From: Chryseobacterium nakagawai
GTDB taxonomy: Bacteria > Bacteroidota > Bacteroidia > Flavobacteriales > Weeksellaceae
Direction of reading: 5' to 3'
NCBI RefSeq assembly: GCF_900637665.1
Contig: NZ_LR134386.1
Span: 3,092,501 to 3,156,500 of the forward strand
DNA length: 64,000 nucleotides
In this document: in pieces, positions 26,586 through 35,371 of the stretch
How positions within the stretch are numbered: the stretch's first letter is position 1
Layout: the number at the start of each line of letters is the position of its first letter
Translations under genes and position numbers: made by a program
Notes under the pieces: model-generated
What the model was told of the DNA's origin: nothing
Databases searched by the model: none
What the model saw: the letters and a program-made list of their open reading frames with translations, nothing else

Positions 26586-27164
26586 TTAAAAAATCCGTTT
26601 GCGTATTCTGCTTAAAGCTTGTGGAGTAATCCCTAAATAGGAAGCAATATCCTTTAATGGAATACAATTGAACGTACTTCCAAATTCTTCCATCATCTGT
26701 AAATAATACTGTTCGGGAGTGTATTTTATCAGGTCGATATTTCTACTTAAAAGCTTATTCAACAATCTGGCTGTTAAATCTTCAAAGGCTGTTTTCAAAC
26801 CGGGAATCGCATCGTAAAGTTGTACTGCTTGCTGGTAATCAATTTTATATATTTCGCAATCGGTAATCGTTTGCACATTAAAAGTTGACTTTTCTTGAAG
26901 TGTAAATGAAATATTGGACAAAGAAAAGGAACCTTCCTTACAAAACCAGAAGGTTTGTTCATCACCTTTATGATTTAAAGTCCAGCATCGTACTATTCCA
27001 TTGAATATAAAATAACTGTATTTCTCTAATTCACCTTCCCGAATAAGAAATGTGTTTTTTTTAAGCTGTATTTTTTCAAAAAATTGGTCAAAAAGTTCAG
27101 ATTCAGCGGTATTAAATGTATTGACCTCTACATTGAACTCCTTAAATAGTTTTTCTAAAAGCAT
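26586..27164 (-). CDS. Crp/Fnr family transcriptional regulator
   Basis: The 192-residue protein has a cyclic-nucleotide-binding beta-roll (FLIREGELEKYSYFIFNGIVRCWTLN, QTFWFCKEGSFSLS) and a C-terminal helix-turn-helix (IPLKDIASYLGITPQALSRIRKRIF). The ligand-binding residues of true CRP are not evident, as is common for these short Bacteroidota members, so the signal is unknown. It lies 60 bases upstream of the acetyltransferase on the same strand. Confidence 0.88.
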   Translation of the reverse strand: MLLEKLFKEFNVEVNTFNTAESELFDQFFEKIQLKKNTFLIREGELEKYSYFIFNGIVRCWTLNHKGDEQTFWFCKEGSFSLSNISFTLQEKSTFNVQTITDCEIYKIDYQQAVQLYDAIPGLKTAFEDLTARLLNKLLSRNIDLIKYTPEQYYLQMMEEFGSTFNCIPLKDIASYLGITPQALSRIRKRIF

Positions 27165-27218
27165 CCTTTAAAAATAATAAAAAGCTTTTAACCAATAGAA
27201 CATGAATATAATAGGGAC

Positions 27219-28040
27219 CTATATTCCTCCCATTACATACATATTTTCCATGGTAGGAGCAATACTTCCACCTTCTTTTTCAAGCGTGATGGCAAAAGCC
27301 TGTGCTTTTGAAATGGTAGCCAATGCAATCTCGCTATCTTTATTTTCAGAATACATTCCTGCATTTACAGGCTTTCCGTCTTCAATAGCCCAAAGCTGAT
27401 ACTGCATACCTGTAGGAGCTTTAGGAAGATTCTCTGCATTGAGGTAAACTTCTTTCGTTTTCTTATCCCAGAAAACCATTGCTTTGGCGTCCTGATGCTT
27501 TTCTACACCTTTTAACATCACCATCTGCATATCCGGATTAGAGAACATATTCAGTTTCTGATCCATCTTTTTCATAACAGCATCCTGAGATTGTTTTTCG
27601 GCTGCCAGTTTTGTCATTTCTTGTTTTGTTGAAGAATGGCTATTCATCCAAAATAAATTGCCTGCAATACTTACAAGGAATAAAACAGATGCTGCAACAG
27701 CATAGGCTTTCCAATTAATATTCTTCTGAATTTCTCCTTTGGCTTTGCCTTCCTCCTGATCTTTCGATATTGGATTAGATAGCGGAATAGAAGGTATTTT
27801 TTCTTCAATCGTCTGCTTCTCCTGAATCGCGTTCCATATTTTAGATTTCAGTTCACCAGGAGGTGTTACAGCCTGAGCTGTAGCCAAATCTTCCAAAGTC
27901 TTTTGTGCTTCTTCAAAAGCAGCTTTAACTTCGGCATTATTTTTCATCACACACTCCAAAATCCCTGCTTCGTCAAGAGAAGCATGGCCTAGAATATAAG
28001 ATTCTATAATTCCGGATGATATGTATTCTTTAGTGTTCAA
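27219..28040 (-). CDS. Anti-sigma factor, RskA-like
   Basis: The 273-residue protein has a cytoplasmic N-terminal anti-sigma region (SGIIESYILGHASLDEAGILECVMKNNAEVKAAFEEAQ), one membrane span (WKAYAVAASVLFLVSIAGNLFWM, about 110-132) and an outer RskA-type domain (GMQYQLWAIEDGKPVNAGMY, FAITLEKEGGSIAPT). The HxxxCxxC zinc finger is absent, as in many Bacteroidota members. It begins one base after the sigma factor gene ends, so the two are translated as a pair; it should hold the sigma factor at the membrane until a signal releases it. Confidence 0.9.
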   Translation of the reverse strand: MNTKEYISSGIIESYILGHASLDEAGILECVMKNNAEVKAAFEEAQKTLEDLATAQAVTPPGELKSKIWNAIQEKQTIEEKIPSIPLSNPISKDQEEGKAKGEIQKNINWKAYAVAASVLFLVSIAGNLFWMNSHSSTKQEMTKLAAEKQSQDAVMKKMDQKLNMFSNPDMQMVMLKGVEKHQDAKAMVFWDKKTKEVYLNAENLPKAPTGMQYQLWAIEDGKPVNAGMYSENKDSEIALATISKAQAFAITLEKEGGSIAPTMENMYVMGGI

Positions 28041-28041
28041 T

Positions 28042-28611
28042 TTATTGATAATCTTTTAACAAATCCTTTAATTTCATCAATGCATTCCGCATTTTCGTTT
28101 TTACAGTTCCCAGCGGTATCTTCAGTTTCTCGGATATTTCATGCTGGGTATATCCCTGATAGTAAGCAAGATTAATAAGTTCCTGCTTGTCAACTTCCAG
28201 CCCTTTCAGCACATTATTAAATCCAATATAATCGGATGAGTTATTCTGTGTTGAAAGCTCTGCAGTGTTATATACGAAATCGGGAAGAGATTGGTTTTTA
28301 AGTTCGTTCTGAAATCCTTTAGATTTCAAATAATCAATTGCTGTATTACGAGCAATATTGATCATCCAGGTATAAAACCTTCCTTTAGAAGCATCATATT
28401 GATGAATAGAATTCCAAATTTTAACAAAAACATCCTGGAGGACTTCTTCTGTATATTCTTTAGACTGAACAATACGAAGAACAACCCCATACAACGCACC
28501 GGAGTAGTGGTCATACAGATAATGAAAACCATTTTCGTTTTTTTCTTTTAGTAAAACGATAAGTTCCTCTTCTGAGCAGGTTGTTTTAATAGCTTTTATT
28601 TTTCTACCCAA
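28042..28611 (-). CDS. ECF RNA polymerase sigma factor
   Basis: The 189-residue protein has sigma region 2 (GFHYLYDHYSGALYGVVLRIVQSKEYTEEVLQDVFVKIWNSI) and region 4 (VDKQELINLAYYQGYTQHEISEKLKIPLGTVKTKMRNALMKLKDLL). Translation probably starts at TTG 28611, as no suitable ATG lies nearby. It is paired with the anti-sigma gene 27219-28040 and diverges from msrB. Its targets probably include the exported redox and fasciclin genes on the other strand, by analogy with similar loci. Confidence 0.92.
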   Translation of the reverse strand: MGRKIKAIKTTCSEEELIVLLKEKNENGFHYLYDHYSGALYGVVLRIVQSKEYTEEVLQDVFVKIWNSIHQYDASKGRFYTWMINIARNTAIDYLKSKGFQNELKNQSLPDFVYNTAELSTQNNSSDYIGFNNVLKGLEVDKQELINLAYYQGYTQHEISEKLKIPLGTVKTKMRNALMKLKDLLKDYQ

Positions 28612-28701
28612 ATGTAATAAAATAAATCATATCCCCAACAAAATCCGAATATTCTTTTATTACGTATATGATATTAAGATAAAAATTAAAAAAAAATAAT
28701 T

Positions 28702-29217
28702 ATGAAAAATATAATATCAAAACTACTATTAATAAGCTGTATGACAGTTGCAGCCGGAGAATATAAAGCACAGACTGATCATTTTAAAACTAAAAATCCT
28801 TATTATTCCCGCACTGCTGAATCTCCACTGAAAGTAAGCAATACAGAATGGAAAAAGATTTTAAAGCCTGAACTCTATCAGGTCGCAAGAGAAGGAGCTA
28901 CTGAAACCGCATTTACAGGAAAATATTATGAGCTTGATGAGAAAGGAACTTATTATTGTGCTGTATGTGGAAATGCACTCTTTCTTTCTACTTCAAAATT
29001 TGCTACCACTTGCGGATGGCCGTCTTTTTATCAGCCTATCCGTAAAAACAGTGTATCCTACAGAAAAGATACTTCTTACAATATGGTTCGAACAGAAGTT
29101 TTGTGTGGAAGATGTGGTTCTCACTTGGGGCATATCTTCGAAGATGGCCCAAAACCGACCGGAAAACGATTTTGTATGAATTCCATTTGTCTTGATTTTA
29201 TTCCAACTAAAAAATAA
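28702..29217 (+). CDS. msrB: Peptide-methionine (R)-S-oxide reductase, exported
   Basis: It repairs methionine R-sulfoxide in proteins. A signal peptide (LLLISCMTVAAGEYKAQ) precedes the MsrB fold, with CAVCGN and CGRCGSH zinc-binding pairs, TTCGWPSFYQPI, and the catalytic Cys in KRFCMNSICLDF. The exported location suggests protection of envelope proteins from oxidation. It is divergent from the ECF sigma gene, and oxidative stress may be the signal for that sigma/anti-sigma pair. Confidence 0.93.
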   Translation: MKNIISKLLLISCMTVAAGEYKAQTDHFKTKNPYYSRTAESPLKVSNTEWKKILKPELYQVAREGATETAFTGKYYELDEKGTYYCAVCGNALFLSTSKFATTCGWPSFYQPIRKNSVSYRKDTSYNMVRTEVLCGRCGSHLGHIFEDGPKPTGKRFCMNSICLDFIPTKK

Positions 29218-29336
29218 TACACTGATTTACAGACTGTTAAATAAAATTTCATTTTTTTTCAATCTAAAATAAAACCAAGCTCGTAAATGATATTAAAAGC
29301 ACAAATTAACTATAATTAATTTAAAAAAATATTACA

Positions 29337-29906
29337 ATGAACACACGAACAAAAATCACAGTTTTAGCAATGGTAGCTTTATCGTTTGCTTTCAGTGGGA
29401 AGGTAACTGCACAAATGATGAAAGAAAAAACAGTAATGGTAGGAGGAGCTCCGATGTACCCTTCAAAGAATATTATTGAAAATGCCGTAAATTCTAAAGA
29501 TCACAAAACGTTAGTGGCTGCGGTAAAAGCTGCAGGATTAGTAGAAACGTTAGAAGGAAAGGGTCCCTTCACTGTATTGGCTCCTACCGATGCTGCATTT
29601 GCAAAACTTCCGAAAGGAACGGTAGAAAACCTTGTAAAACCTGAAAATAAAGCGATGCTTACCAGTATTTTAACTTACCATGTTCTTCCTGGAAAATACA
29701 GTGCTAAAGAGATATGGGCCGCTGTAAAAGCAGGAAACGGAAAAAGCATGATGAAAACAGTACAAGGGGAAGAACTTACTTTCTGGACAAAAGGAAAAGA
29801 CCTTTATGTAAAAGATGCTAAAGGAAACAGCGCCAGAGTAACCATTGCTGATGTTAACCAATCCAACGGTGTTATTCATGTAATTGATACGGTTCTGATG
29901 CCCTAA
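29337..29906 (+). CDS. Fasciclin (FAS1) domain secreted protein
   Basis: A signal peptide ends near GKVTAQ. One FAS1 domain follows, with the H1 motif GKGPFTVLAPTDAAFAKLP and H2-like segment ILTYHVLPGKYSAKEI, ending in NGVIHVIDTVLMP. FAS1 proteins act in adhesion or surface interactions. The 189-residue length is that of the single-domain bacterial type. It follows msrB by 119 bases and has its own terminator at 29924-29951. Confidence 0.93.
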   Translation: MNTRTKITVLAMVALSFAFSGKVTAQMMKEKTVMVGGAPMYPSKNIIENAVNSKDHKTLVAAVKAAGLVETLEGKGPFTVLAPTDAAFAKLPKGTVENLVKPENKAMLTSILTYHVLPGKYSAKEIWAAVKAGNGKSMMKTVQGEELTFWTKGKDLYVKDAKGNSARVTIADVNQSNGVIHVIDTVLMP

Positions 29907-29923
29907 AAAACCAATAGAAAATT

Positions 29924-29951
29924 AAACAGCATATTGAATGTGCTGTTTTTT
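29924..29951 (+). terminator. Rho-independent terminator after fasciclin gene
   Basis: AAACAGCATAT and ATGTGCTGTTT pair (one G-U) with a short loop and are followed by a T-rich run. Confidence 0.8.
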
Positions 29952-29990
29952 CTTCTTATCATATAATCAAACACTTAAAAAATTAATATT

Positions 29991-30704
29991 ATGAAAAAAA
30001 CAATTCATGTTTCTAATCAAGGTGCTACTCTTGACACAGGAAGAAGAAATTTTTTAAAATTGAGTGGAGTGGGATTGGCCATCGCAGGTCTTACCATGAT
30101 AGGCTGTAATGATGACGATGATTTTCAACAGATGGATGATAACCAGATTTTTGATCTTGGAACGGGCGATATAGGTGTATTAAATTATGCTTATGCTCTT
30201 GAGCAGCTGGAAGCTGATTTTTATACTAAAGTAGTCAATAATTTTTATGCAGGTATTTCCAGTATTGAAAAAGAAGTTTTTACAGATTTATATCACCATG
30301 AAGTCATTCACAGGGATTTTTTCAAGGCAGCCATCAGTGGAGCCACCCAGAATGTTCTTCCAAAACTGGATTTTCAGTACCCTAGTGTAAATTTTAATGA
30401 CAGAAATTCTGTATTAGCAACAGCAAAAGCATTGGAAGATACTGGTGTAGCAGCATATAATGGTGCAGGAAAATACATCACCAATGCTGCTTATCTAGTT
30501 ATTGCAGGGAAAATAGTTTCGGTAGAAGCCAGACACGCCTCAGCTATTAGAAATCTGATTAACCCTGGATCTGCAGATTTTTCAGGGGATGATGTAATAG
30601 ATGCCAATGGCCTTGACCTCGCCAAAGAGCCTAAAGACATTATAATGGCTGCCGGCGGATTTATCAAAAACCGCTTCACATGGAAAGAAAGAGGCATTAA
30701 TTAA
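29991..30704 (+). CDS. Ferritin-like domain exported protein (Tat/lipoprotein signal)
   Basis: The N-terminus has RRNFLKLSGVGLAIAGLTMIGC, combining a Tat-like RR-FLK motif with a lipobox-like Cys, so it is probably a Tat-exported lipoprotein. The body is a four-helix ferritin-like domain (VLNYAYALEQLEADFYTKVV, TDLYHHEVIHRDFFKAAI, AKALEDTGVAAYNGAGKYI, SVEARHASAIRNLI) with Glu and ExxH-type residues suited to a di-iron centre. It is followed 25 bases later by a paralogous gene. Its physiological role is not known; oxidative protection is a plausible inference. Confidence 0.85.
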   Translation: MKKTIHVSNQGATLDTGRRNFLKLSGVGLAIAGLTMIGCNDDDDFQQMDDNQIFDLGTGDIGVLNYAYALEQLEADFYTKVVNNFYAGISSIEKEVFTDLYHHEVIHRDFFKAAISGATQNVLPKLDFQYPSVNFNDRNSVLATAKALEDTGVAAYNGAGKYITNAAYLVIAGKIVSVEARHASAIRNLINPGSADFSGDDVIDANGLDLAKEPKDIIMAAGGFIKNRFTWKERGIN

Positions 30705-30729
30705 TTATTTATCTTCAAAAACTTATATT

Positions 30730-31545
30730 ATGAATATTCTTAAATTATTAGATAAGCTTTCCCATGATAAATTTTTTACAACGGAAGCCTCAAGATTAGA
30801 AACAATTACGAATATGTCATTATTCGGTAAAAAAGCAGCTGTAGCAGCAGTTCCACTAGGTTTAGGCGTCTTAATGGCAACGCCGGCAAAAGCAGAAACA
30901 GTAACTAAACAGGTTACAGGTACTGCGTTAAAAAGTACTTTAACCGATGCTCTACAATTAGCTTTGGTACTGGAATATCTTGAAGATGAATATTACAGTA
31001 AAGGACTATCTACTGCAGGGTTGATCCCCAATGCAGACAGAACCGTTTTCATGCAAATTTCAAAACATGAATCGGCACATGTTAGTTTTCTAAAAAGCAC
31101 CCTTACTTCTTTAGGAGTTACTCCGGGAGCTAAACCTACTTTTGATTTTACGGCGAATGGAAATTTCTCGCCTTTTACAGATTATAATCAGTTCCTTATT
31201 CTTTCACAGGCTTTTGAAGACACTGGGGTAAGAGCTTACAAAGGACAGGCAGGAAACGTAATGTCAAATAAAGTTGTACTTCAAGCTGCATTACAGATTC
31301 ATTCCGTAGAAGCAAGACATGCTTCACAAGTAAGAAGAATGAGAGCTAATAAAGGATGGATAGAACTTGCTAATGGCGGAAATATGCCTTCAGCAACCAA
31401 TCCTGTTTATGCCGGAGAAGATAATACCAATCAGGCAGGATACAATACAGCAACCTTATTTGGAGCAGCAGCAGGTTCTGCCGCTTATGATGAAATTTTG
31501 AGTGGTAGTGATGCACAAACTATTGCTTCTTTATTTATTGTATAA
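30730..31545 (+). CDS. Ferritin-like domain protein, second gene of the pair
   Basis: The 271-residue paralogue of the preceding protein shares the helices LVLEYLEDEYYSKGL, ISKHESAHVSFLKSTL, SQAFEDTGVRAYKGQAGN and IHSVEARHASQVRRMR. Its N-terminus (SLFGKKAAVAAVPLGLGVLMATPAKAE) has a signal-like hydrophobic segment placed after about 30 residues, which is unusual. It is probably co-transcribed with the first gene; the two may form a heteromer. The operon ends at the terminator 31611-31636. Confidence 0.82.
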   Translation: MNILKLLDKLSHDKFFTTEASRLETITNMSLFGKKAAVAAVPLGLGVLMATPAKAETVTKQVTGTALKSTLTDALQLALVLEYLEDEYYSKGLSTAGLIPNADRTVFMQISKHESAHVSFLKSTLTSLGVTPGAKPTFDFTANGNFSPFTDYNQFLILSQAFEDTGVRAYKGQAGNVMSNKVVLQAALQIHSVEARHASQVRRMRANKGWIELANGGNMPSATNPVYAGEDNTNQAGYNTATLFGAAAGSAAYDEILSGSDAQTIASLFIV

Positions 31546-31610
31546 CAACAACTGAAATATTAGAATCTGGAAAAAAGCACAGATTTCTATATTTTTTCAT
31601 ACTTAAAATT

Positions 31611-31636
31611 AAAAGCACCCAATCGGGTGCTTTTTT
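31611..31636 (+). terminator. Rho-independent terminator after ferritin-like pair
   Basis: AAAAGCACCC-AATC-GGGTGCTTTT forms a perfect 10-bp stem followed by more T. The rest of 31546-31966 is AT-rich with only the promoter described next. Confidence 0.9.
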
Positions 31637-31852
31637 GTTATAGGGAATAAAAGTTTTTCATCCTCGCAACATTGTAAACAGATCTCCTCAATGTGCAATA
31701 ATTTTTTTGAGCAAAACTTAGTTAAAAATGCTTGATCAAATATAAACAAGCAACGAAATTTCAATACTTCTATAACATTCATTTTCAACAAAATATAATC
31801 ATATCTTAATTGAGAAAAAAAAATAAAAATAATTGGTAATAAAATTTAATAC

Positions 31853-31885
31853 GACAAGTTCTGTCGCTGTGCGTCTATATCTTTG
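31853..31885 (+). promoter_or_regulatory. Promoter of first BspA-like gene with conserved GACAAGTTCTGTC
   Basis: GACAAGTTCTGTC (31853-31865) and the -7 box TATCTTTG (31878-31885) are spaced exactly as in the second copy at 33571-33603. GACA…TGTC is an inverted repeat and may be an operator or extended -33 element. Downstream, ATAAGAT and ATCTTAT can form a leader hairpin in both copies. Confidence 0.65.
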
Positions 31886-31966
31886 TATTAGAGATAAGAT
31901 ACAGAACCCCGGGAAGTTATCATCTTATTAAATCAAACTATTAACCTAAAATTATTATTTTAAATT

Positions 31967-33460
31967 ATGCTTAAAAAACAACTAGTAACCATTTTTCTTT
32001 TTCTATTTTTCATTTCTTATGCGCAGAATGAATTTATTACGGTATGGAAACCTAATATCACAGGAACCATTGATAATGCCATATCTTTTGGCGGAACCGG
32101 AACCGACTACACCATTAATTGGGAAGAAGTAGGATACCCACAGCATAATGGAATTCTTTCTGTAACCTCTAACAGCAGTAGTTTTACGACTATTTCTTTT
32201 GGCACTTCTTTACATACCAATCCAATCCAGGCAACCTACAAAGTGAAAGTATCCAACGGTAATGGATTATTTTATGGGTTTAAAGGCAGTGCTTCTATGA
32301 ATGCCAGTGGAAATCCGGAACTTTTTGAAGTGAGTCAATGGGGAAGCATCCTTTGGCTTCAGCAATTTGCGCAGGGCTTTGCAAATTGTCCGAATCTTAA
32401 TGTAACGGCTACAGATGCTCCTAATTTAAGCCAAATAAACAATGTATCACAAATGTTCTCTAATTGCCCTTCTTTGATTGGAAATGATTCATTTTCTAAC
32501 TGGAACACAAGCACCATTACGAATATGAATGGTATGTTTAGCAAAGCAAAATTGTTTAATCAGCCTATTGGAACCTGGAATACTGCAAAAGTAACAGATT
32601 TTCGGGATATGTTTTCTTCAGCGTCAGCTTTTAATCAAAATATTTCTGCCTGGAATACCTCGTCCGGAACTAATTTCATTTCAATGTTCCAGGATGCAGT
32701 AGCGTTCAACCAGCCATTAAATTCATGGAATACGAGCAATGCAACAAATTTCCGTTCTATGTTCTCTAATGCTAAATCCTTTAATCAGCCTCTTAATAAT
32801 TGGAACACCAGTAAAGTAATAAGTTTTGGTCAAATGTTTACCAATGCATCAGCCTTTAATCAGCCTATTGGAAACTGGGATGTTAGTAAAGTTTGGGGCG
32901 CTGATAGTTTTATGATGTTTAATGGTGCTACGCTTTTTGATCAGGATATTTCTACCTGGAATATCAGCTTTCAAAATGTACCTTCAGCCTATGTATATTT
33001 CGGATTTAATAATTCTGGTTTATCATGTATTAATTATAATAAATTTCTAATTGCTCTCAGCACTAATCCTACATTATCAAACTTAGGATCCGCAATTGGA
33101 GTTATAGAAGCAGCAGGATTAACTTATTCTACACCGCAAGCTATTGTGGCAAGAGCTCAATTGGTAAACAAAGGCTTTAATATTAATGGAGATTCTTACA
33201 ACGCGAGTTGCAACTCAAATTTATCAACCGCTGAAACAACAAAACAAGTTAAAACTCCAGCATATCCAAATCCAACAACAGGAATGATTACTGTGGAGTC
33301 TACCACTAACGAAAATGTCTACTTATATGACATCACAGGTAAAATTATTAAAAATGTAACTTTAAGTAAAGGAAATAACCGTATTGATCTAACAGGATAT
33401 CCTTCAGGAAATTACCTATTAAAAGGAAATACAGTTTTCACTAAAATAGTGAAGAAATAA
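31967..33460 (+). CDS. BspA-like (DUF285) surface protein with T9SS sorting domain, copy 1
   Basis: A signal peptide (to about FISYAQ) is followed by a domain starting EFITVWKPN, then about six DUF285-type repeats of the form WNTSx(V/I)TxMxxMFxxAxxFNQPIxxW (about 175-310), and a C-terminal type A sorting domain (AYPNPTTGMITVES…DITGKIIKNV…FTKIVKK). It should be secreted by the type IX system and attached to the surface, perhaps for adhesion. It is a close paralogue of the next gene; they share promoter, leader and terminator-like sequences. Confidence 0.9.
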   Translation: MLKKQLVTIFLFLFFISYAQNEFITVWKPNITGTIDNAISFGGTGTDYTINWEEVGYPQHNGILSVTSNSSSFTTISFGTSLHTNPIQATYKVKVSNGNGLFYGFKGSASMNASGNPELFEVSQWGSILWLQQFAQGFANCPNLNVTATDAPNLSQINNVSQMFSNCPSLIGNDSFSNWNTSTITNMNGMFSKAKLFNQPIGTWNTAKVTDFRDMFSSASAFNQNISAWNTSSGTNFISMFQDAVAFNQPLNSWNTSNATNFRSMFSNAKSFNQPLNNWNTSKVISFGQMFTNASAFNQPIGNWDVSKVWGADSFMMFNGATLFDQDISTWNISFQNVPSAYVYFGFNNSGLSCINYNKFLIALSTNPTLSNLGSAIGVIEAAGLTYSTPQAIVARAQLVNKGFNINGDSYNASCNSNLSTAETTKQVKTPAYPNPTTGMITVESTTNENVYLYDITGKIIKNVTLSKGNNRIDLTGYPSGNYLLKGNTVFTKIVKK

Positions 33461-33513
33461 ACTATTTTTTTCAATACAAAAATAAGCAGATCAATAATTA
33501 TTGATAGAAATCA

Positions 33514-33545
33514 ATCTCCAAAGTCTATGACTTTGGAGATTTCTA
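33514..33545 (+). terminator. Terminator of BspA-like copy 1
   Basis: ATCTCCAAAGT-CTATG-ACTTTGGAGAT is a perfect 11-bp stem followed by TTCTAT. Its loop and inner stem are repeated behind copy 2. Confidence 0.8.
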
Positions 33546-33570
33546 TAATGAAAAAATCAATATTTAATAC

Positions 33571-33603
33571 GACAAGTTCTGTCGCTATAAACCTATATCT
33601 TTG
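33571..33603 (+). promoter_or_regulatory. Promoter of second BspA-like gene (duplicate of 31853-31885)
   Basis: It has the same GACAAGTTCTGTC (33571-33583) and TATCTTTG (33596-33603) at identical spacing, then ATAAGAT…ATCTTAT in the leader. Sequence between these blocks differs from copy 1, so the retained blocks are probably functional. Confidence 0.65.
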
Positions 33604-33685
33604 TATATAGATAAGATACGGAAAACACAGGAGATTACGATCTTATTCAACTCAATTTTTAACATTTAAATTATTATTTTAAATT

Positions 33686-35185
33686 ATGTACAAAAAACAG
33701 CTAGTAACCATTTTTCTTTTTCTATTTTTCATTTCTTATGCGCAAACCGAGTTTATTACGGTATGGAAACCTAATATCAACGGAACCATCGATAATGCGA
33801 TTTCTTTTGGTGGTACAGGAACAAATTACACCATTAGCTGGGAAGAAGTAGGATTTCCGCAACATAATGGAACTCTTAGTTCTGTGACTTCTAATAGCAG
33901 CAATCCTTCGGTCATTTCTTTTGGTACTTCTTTACACACCAATCCTGTTCAGGCAACCTATAAAGTGAAAGTATCTAATGGTAATGGATTATTTTATGGA
34001 TTTAAGGGAAATGTAAATCCTATCTATCTTACGGGAAATCCGGAACTTTTCGAAGTGAGTCAGTGGGGAAACATCATGTGGCTTCAGCAATTCGATCGGG
34101 CATTTTTGTATTGTCCAAACCTTGATGTAACAGCTACAGATACCCCTAATCTGACTCAAATAAATAATTTATCTGAAATGTTCCTTTTTTGTCCATCTTT
34201 AATTGGTAACAGTTCATTTGCTAATTGGAATACCAGTAACATTACGAATATGAGCGGTATGTTTTACGGAGCTAAACTGTTTAATCAGAATATTGGAAAC
34301 TGGAATACAGCGAAAGTAACAGATTTTAGCAGCATGTTTTCTTCAGCTTCTGCTTTTAATCAAAATATATCTTTGTGGAATACAGTATCCGGAACAAATT
34401 TCTCCGGAATGTTTTCGAATGCAACAGCCTTCAATCAGCCATTAAATTTATGGAATACATCAAATGCTACTAATTTTCGTTATGTATTCTCTAATGCCAC
34501 ATCTTTTAACCAACCTCTAAATAATTGGAATACAAGCAAGGTAAAAGATCTTGAACATATGTTTGCAGATGCAGTCTCTTTTAACCAGCCGATTGGAAAC
34601 TGGGATGTAAGCAAAGTTGATTATTATGCCGGCTTTAATATGTTTAATGGAGCTTCACATTTTAATCAGGATATTTCTACCTGGAATATCAATTTTCAAA
34701 ATTTTTCTGGAAATTCGGCCTTTTTCGGGTTAAAAAATTCAGGATTATCATGTGACAATTATAATAAATTCCTGATTGCAATCAATAATAATCCTACATG
34801 GGCAAGCTCAGGACTTACAACCGGAAATATAGATGCTGCAGGACTAAACTATTCTACAACACAAGCCATTATGGCAAGAGCTCAATTGGTAAACAAAGGT
34901 TTTAATATTACCGGAGATACTTATAATGCTAGTTGCAATTTAAGTTTATCAACTGATGAAACCGTAAAACAAGCTAAAAATCAAGCCTACCCAAATCCCA
35001 CAACAGGAATGATCACTGTGGAGTCTGCCGCTAACGAAAATGTTAATTTGTATGACATCACAGGTAAAATTATTAAAAATGTAAATTTAAATAAAGGAAG
35101 CAACCGTATTGATCTAACAGCATATCCATCAGGAAATTACCTATTAAAAGGAAATACAGTTTTCACTAAAATAATTAAGAAATAA
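33686..35185 (+). CDS. BspA-like (DUF285) surface protein with T9SS sorting domain, copy 2
   Basis: At 499 residues it has the same architecture as copy 1: signal peptide, EFITVWKPNINGTIDNAISF, then DUF285 repeats (SNITNMSGMFYGAKLFNQNIGNW and following), then the type A sorting domain ending FTKIIKK. The repeats have diverged more than the two ends, which is what is expected if the exposed repeats vary while export signals are conserved. The tandem pair probably arose by unequal crossing-over. Confidence 0.9.
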   Translation: MYKKQLVTIFLFLFFISYAQTEFITVWKPNINGTIDNAISFGGTGTNYTISWEEVGFPQHNGTLSSVTSNSSNPSVISFGTSLHTNPVQATYKVKVSNGNGLFYGFKGNVNPIYLTGNPELFEVSQWGNIMWLQQFDRAFLYCPNLDVTATDTPNLTQINNLSEMFLFCPSLIGNSSFANWNTSNITNMSGMFYGAKLFNQNIGNWNTAKVTDFSSMFSSASAFNQNISLWNTVSGTNFSGMFSNATAFNQPLNLWNTSNATNFRYVFSNATSFNQPLNNWNTSKVKDLEHMFADAVSFNQPIGNWDVSKVDYYAGFNMFNGASHFNQDISTWNINFQNFSGNSAFFGLKNSGLSCDNYNKFLIAINNNPTWASSGLTTGNIDAAGLNYSTTQAIMARAQLVNKGFNITGDTYNASCNLSLSTDETVKQAKNQAYPNPTTGMITVESAANENVNLYDITGKIIKNVNLNKGSNRIDLTAYPSGNYLLKGNTVFTKIIKK

Positions 35186-35211
35186 ATAGATTAATACTAT
35201 TTGTAGAAATT

Positions 35212-35242
35212 AAACTCTAAAGTCTATGACTTTGGAGTTTTT
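35212..35242 (+). terminator. Terminator of BspA-like copy 2
   Basis: AAACTCTAAAGT-CTATG-ACTTTGGAGTTTTTTG pairs with one mismatch and ends in a T run; it is homologous to 33514-33545. Confidence 0.85.
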
Positions 35243-35371
35243 TGTTGTACGATATATTAATACAAGATAACAATAGGAGAGAGCTCCTATTAGCATGACA
35301 GAAGTATTATAAGATTGTAAAAATATTTTTATATTCGTCAACTAATTACCTAACTGAACAGCATAAAACAG

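Noticed and set aside
26527..26667. Longer form of the acetyltransferase overlapping the Crp-type gene
   Set aside because: The added residues have no GNAT similarity and overlap the conserved helix-turn-helix coding region of the neighbour.
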